Below, in pieces: positions 43,682-46,897 of a DNA stretch of 46,897 nt. Under the pieces are notes generated by a model that saw only the letters and a list, made by a program, of their open reading frames with translations, was not told the DNA's origin and did not search any database. Numbering within the stretch: the stretch's first letter is position 1; each line of letters opens with the position of its first letter. Position numbers and translations under genes: made by a program. This DNA is from an uncultured Pelagibacteraceae bacterium (GTDB taxonomy: Bacteria > Pseudomonadota > Alphaproteobacteria > Pelagibacterales > Pelagibacteraceae): positions 1-46,897 of the forward strand of contig CACKZG010000004.1 of NCBI GenBank assembly GCA_902604545.1, read 5' to 3'.

Positions 43682-44966
43682 ACAATTCGTCTAAATTTTC
43701 ATTTTTTGAAAATTTATTAATCATATGATCTGCGTTTGTTGTCTTATTATCAATTACTTTTTGTAGATGGTTTAGGAATACAGTTTCATTATTACCTTTT
43801 TTACTTAAAACATCTCTATTCTCTAACCCTTTTCTTGAAAGATCTAAAAGTGTAGATGACCAATAAAGAAGATCTTTACCCATTAATTGTGTATTAAATC
43901 CCTTTTGTGGCGCCTCCAGATAAGCGTTAATTATTCTATCGATGTCCCATGTTGAAATTAGTTCACTAACTTCGTTTAAATTTCCATAAAGCATGCCTAT
44001 ATTGAAAGCTGGTCCTGCACATAAACAATCCCAACCACAGGTATCCATCGATCTCAATTCAATATATTTTTTAACTCTGTTTTCAGTAAATATTGTGCTT
44101 AAGTGAGTTGTTAAGTCTGCTTCAGTTGGAAGTCTATTTCCAATTTCTTGGATTTTTCCTTCCATAAAATCTTTAAATATATATTTCCTTCCTGAAATAT
44201 ACTGATCTTTATGTTGTATAAATAATATAGGAAAATTAATTACAAAATCTGCATATTTTTCAAAATTCATATTTTCAAAAAATAATTTAGGCAATCCACC
44301 TCTAGAAGTACTTTGCCATACTTTAGATCTATAAGATAAATATTTGCTATTTTTTTTCTCCACAATTGAGGAATTCGCAAACAAAGCAATTGCAATGGGT
44401 ACTATTGAGTTTGCTACTCTGAACTTTTTAATAAAATCTTCTTCTGAACTATAATCTATATTTAATTGTGTACCGCATGTTCGATACATCATGTCCAAAC
44501 TAAGTTTGCCACCTAGAGGCATATCCTTATTCATCAATTCATATCGTTGTTTAGGATTGTTTGGGATTTCATTTAATTTAGATATTGGATCAAACCCCGC
44601 ACTAACAATTTTAATATCTAATTTTTTTGTAACTTGTTTTAATTCAAACAAGTAGTCTTGTGACTCTGCACAAGCTTCATGCATATGATTTAATTTATCT
44701 CCCGATAATTCTATCTGATTGCCTGGTTCAAGAGTTATATTTTTTCCGCCTTTATTAAGAGCAATGATATTTTCTTTTTCAAAAACTGGATTCCACCCAA
44801 ATTCAAGCAAGGCTGTAAACATTTCTTTTATTTTTAAATAATCAATCCTTTTATTATCCGAATTATTAAATAAAAACTTTTCATGCTCGATCCCAATTTT
44901 AAAATTTTTGGGTTCCTTAATACCTGATTTAAAATAATTTATAATTTTTTCTTTTGAATCAATCAT
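43671..44966 (-). CDS. gshA: Glutamate-cysteine ligase (plant/alphaproteobacterial type)
   Basis: GshA makes gamma-glutamylcysteine, the first step of glutathione synthesis. The 431 aa chain is of the plant-like class common in alphaproteobacteria: KIGIEHEKFLF, the substrate segment EPGNQIELSG with HEACAESQDYL, CGTQLNIDYSSEEDF and ELRSMDTCGWDCLCAGPAF. It starts with ATG 29 nt after the HD-domain gene. Cys residues in the last motif may form the regulatory disulfide typical of this class. Confidence 0.93.
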   Translation of the reverse strand: MIDSKEKIINYFKSGIKEPKNFKIGIEHEKFLFNNSDNKRIDYLKIKEMFTALLEFGWNPVFEKENIIALNKGGKNITLEPGNQIELSGDKLNHMHEACAESQDYLFELKQVTKKLDIKIVSAGFDPISKLNEIPNNPKQRYELMNKDMPLGGKLSLDMMYRTCGTQLNIDYSSEEDFIKKFRVANSIVPIAIALFANSSIVEKKNSKYLSYRSKVWQSTSRGGLPKLFFENMNFEKYADFVINFPILFIQHKDQYISGRKYIFKDFMEGKIQEIGNRLPTEADLTTHLSTIFTENRVKKYIELRSMDTCGWDCLCAGPAFNIGMLYGNLNEVSELISTWDIDRIINAYLEAPQKGFNTQLMGKDLLYWSSTLLDLSRKGLENRDVLSKKGNNETVFLNHLQKVIDNKTTNADHMINKFSKNENLDELYDK

Positions 44967-44995
44967 GCGCTGTAAGTAGTGATTTATATCTAAAT

Positions 44996-45553
44996 TTAAA
45001 GATAATAATAAGGCTCTTTTGCGAATATTTTTTTAACTAATGGCTTAAAATCATCCAAAGTCAAACTTTTGTAATCAGGGTCAAAAGAGCATTGGTCATA
45101 TTTTTCACAAAAATCTATAGTGTCTTGATAATACTTATGGTCTTTAAATTTATCTCTTGCATTTCTATCACCACTTAAATGATGAGCGCTATAGTAAGTT
45201 TGAAAAAGACCATGGTGTAGAACAATCCAGTAAGTTCTTTCCGAAACATAAGGTCTAAGTATGGATGCAGCATATTGAGAATGATTCATTGGTGCTAAAT
45301 CATCTCCAATATCATGTAGTAAAGTTGCAACAACCATTTCGTCACTTTCTTTATTTTTAAATGCTCTTGTTGCAGCTTGTAAGGAATGTTCTAATCTAGT
45401 GATTTTGTAACCTTCCAAAGTCGTTGTTTGTTTAGATAAATAATTTAAAACTCTTTCAGCAGTTTGTCTCTCAAAGTTTTTCTCAAATTTTTCAAGAAGC
45501 TCGTAATCTTCCTTAGTTCCATTTTTCATTTCAGTAAAATTTACTGTTTTCAT
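44996..45553 (-). CDS. HD-domain protein, PhnZ-like diiron oxygenase candidate
   Basis: A 185 aa HD-fold protein. The first metal motif is RLEHSLQAA (His56), followed 24 residues later by LLHDIGDDL (His80-Asp81), as in PhnZ-type mixed-valence diiron oxygenases. Further ligands are likely His91, His113 or His114, and Asp153. PhnZ cleaves 2-amino-1-hydroxyethylphosphonate, but its substrate-gate Tyr and Glu are not conserved here (Leu46 and Tyr49 occupy those places), so another substrate is likely. It lies 3 nt after purF and 29 nt before gshA. A plain HD phosphohydrolase is the alternative. Confidence 0.65.
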   Translation of the reverse strand: MKTVNFTEMKNGTKEDYELLEKFEKNFERQTAERVLNYLSKQTTTLEGYKITRLEHSLQAATRAFKNKESDEMVVATLLHDIGDDLAPMNHSQYAASILRPYVSERTYWIVLHHGLFQTYYSAHHLSGDRNARDKFKDHKYYQDTIDFCEKYDQCSFDPDYKSLTLDDFKPLVKKIFAKEPYYYL

Positions 45554-45556
45554 ATT

Positions 45557-46897
45557 TTAATTATTTGATCCTGTGCTTAGTAAAGATAACTGAGTTATTT
45601 TATTATCTCCTAATTCATCCACTAATTTAACAGGATATTCACCCGTGAAATAATGATCTGTTAATTGTGGATATGTTTCGTTTCTTTTTTCAAAACCAAT
45701 AGCTTTATATAACCCCTCTATTGACAAAAATCTTAAAGATTTAGCTCCAATATATTCACAAATTTCATCATTTGTTTTATTTGCTGCTAACAATTCCTTT
45801 TTTGTAGGTGTGTCTACACCATAGAAATCTGGATATCTTATTTCGGGGCATGCAATCTTAACATGAACTTCTTTCGCACCAGCATCATAAAGCATTTTAA
45901 CTATTTTATACGATGTGGTCCCTCGAACAAGTGAGTCATCAATTAGAATTATTTTTTTATTTTTAATTGTAGTTTGATTAGCATTTAATTTTAATTTGAC
46001 ACCTAAGCTCCTAATTTTTTGGCTTGGCTCGATGAAAGTTCTTCCAACATAGTGATTTCTAATTAATCCATGTTCAAAATTCATTTTTAATTCTTGAGCA
46101 AAACCCATAGCAGCAGCATTTCCAGAATCTGGGACTGGAACAACTATATCTGCATCAGTATCGTTTTCTTTTGCAAGTTCTTTACCGATGTTTTTTCTAT
46201 GCTCATATGCTGTTTTTCCTCCAATCAGACTGTCTGGTCTTGAAAAATAAATATATTCAAATACACATGGTCTAACTTTTTTAGCAGGAAAGGGCTTAAT
46301 ACTTTTCAGTTCATTGTTTTCAATTAAAACTATCTCGCCATTTTCAACTTCTCTTACAAATTTTGCACCAATTATATCAAATGCACAAGTTTCAGAAGCT
46401 AAGACATAACTATTGCCAAGCTTACCAATTACTAGTGGTCTAATTCCATAAGGGTCTCTAACTCCGATTAAAGAGTTTTGAGTTAACATCACTAATGCAT
46501 AGCCACCTTGAATTTGAAAAATTGCATCAATTACTTTGTCAATTGTTTTTGGTCTTTTTGATTTAGCAATTAATTGAACAATCGTTTCTGTATCTGAAGT
46601 AGTGTAAAATATAGCTCCATCTTCAACGAGTTTATTTCTTAAAGCTATTGAATTCGTAAGATTTCCATTGTGTGCAACTCCAATTCCACCTGCATTGGTG
46701 TCAGCAAAAAAAGGCTGTATGTTTCTTAATATATTGTTTCCAGTCGTACTGTATCTGTTATGGCCAATTGCATAATTTCCCTTAAGATTATTAAGTACTT
46801 TTTCTTTGTTGAAATTATCACCAACCAAACCAAATCTTTTTTCAGAATAATATTTTTCTCCATCAAAAGTAACAATCCCACAACCTTCTTGACCTCT
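45557..46897 (-). CDS. purF: Amidophosphoribosyltransferase (5'-partial)
   Basis: PurF commits PRPP to purine synthesis by adding ammonia from glutamine. The frame runs past the right edge, so the start and the N-terminal nucleophile Cys are outside; the visible part begins RGQEGCGIVTFDG. The glutaminase domain shows YAIGHNRYSTTG and IGVAHNGNL, and the transferase domain has VVPVPDSGNAAAMGFA and the PRPP-binding IILIDDSLVRGTTSYKIV. Internal TTG at 46828 is not a real start. It is the head of the minus-strand run to the MFS gene. Confidence 0.95.
   Translation of the reverse strand, partial: RGQEGCGIVTFDGEKYYSEKRFGLVGDNFNKEKVLNNLKGNYAIGHNRYSTTGNNILRNIQPFFADTNAGGIGVAHNGNLTNSIALRNKLVEDGAIFYTTSDTETIVQLIAKSKRPKTIDKVIDAIFQIQGGYALVMLTQNSLIGVRDPYGIRPLVIGKLGNSYVLASETCAFDIIGAKFVREVENGEIVLIENNELKSIKPFPAKKVRPCVFEYIYFSRPDSLIGGKTAYEHRKNIGKELAKENDTDADIVVPVPDSGNAAAMGFAQELKMNFEHGLIRNHYVGRTFIEPSQKIRSLGVKLKLNANQTTIKNKKIILIDDSLVRGTTSYKIVKMLYDAGAKEVHVKIACPEIRYPDFYGVDTPTKKELLAANKTNDEICEYIGAKSLRFLSIEGLYKAIGFEKRNETYPQLTDHYFTGEYPVKLVDELGDNKITQLSLLSTGSNN

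Overview
The window reads as a piece of a streamlined marine alphaproteobacterium of the SAR11 clade (Pelagibacter type). The evidence is the very AT- and Lys/Asn/Ile-rich coding sequence, almost no intergenic space (the largest gaps are about 193 and 168 nt), many 1 to 11 nt gene overlaps, TTG/GTG starts, and a gene set typical of that group: a tandem glycine riboswitch on gcvT, a Mo formate dehydrogenase island, and several DMT-type transporters. No phage, IS element, CRISPR array, tRNA or rRNA was seen.

Layout. 1-8666 is mostly housekeeping: the alaS C-terminal tail, icd on the minus strand, then psd, pssA, a GT8-like glycosyltransferase, rlmE, a guaB that lacks the CBS domains, a secreted TPR protein, guaA, gloA and panB. 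8667-13152 holds terC, a TPR protein with a clear minus-strand terminator, the 5-oxoprolinase genes pxpA (minus) and pxpBC (plus), and an EamA transporter. 13153-17699 is the tandem glycine riboswitch followed by gcvT-gcvH-gcvP. Six bases later a lipid-modification block begins: amine oxidase-like flavoprotein, DUF1365, cyclopropane-fatty-acid-synthase-like methyltransferase, DUF3833 lipoprotein, SDR and TspO. A FOXRED1/DadA-like oxidase follows.

23802-33995 is a formate-oxidation island. On the minus strand a NifU-like scaffold, an HPP membrane protein, fdhD, a NuoEF-type fusion and the molybdenum catalytic subunit are followed by selO and an FkbM methyltransferase. Diverging from them are mobA and moeA, which make the cofactor. 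34045-38342 is a tight operon of an EamA transporter, a creatinase with the known active-site residues, a glycine amidinotransferase with its catalytic triad, and a threonine aldolase. All three enzymes can be drawn as yielding glycine or sarcosine, which fits the glycine/serine auxotrophy known in SAR11. 38335-39745 contains two unrecognised small genes and a methyltransferase-like gene, and cmk diverges from these. 40555-46897 is a minus-strand run: purF (cut by the window end), a PhnZ-like HD oxygenase candidate, gshA, gshB, an EamA transporter and an MFS transporter.

The common thread is one-carbon and glycine metabolism: glycine sensing and cleavage, sarcosine/creatine/threonine routes to glycine, and formate oxidation as the terminal step of C1 flow. 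The best candidates for something undescribed are the creatinase-amidinotransferase-aldolase operon, the 12-nt start-codon-masking helix of the gcvT riboswitch, and the PhnZ-like oxygenase beside the glutathione genes. All functional calls come from reading the sequence and recalling family motifs; no database search was run.
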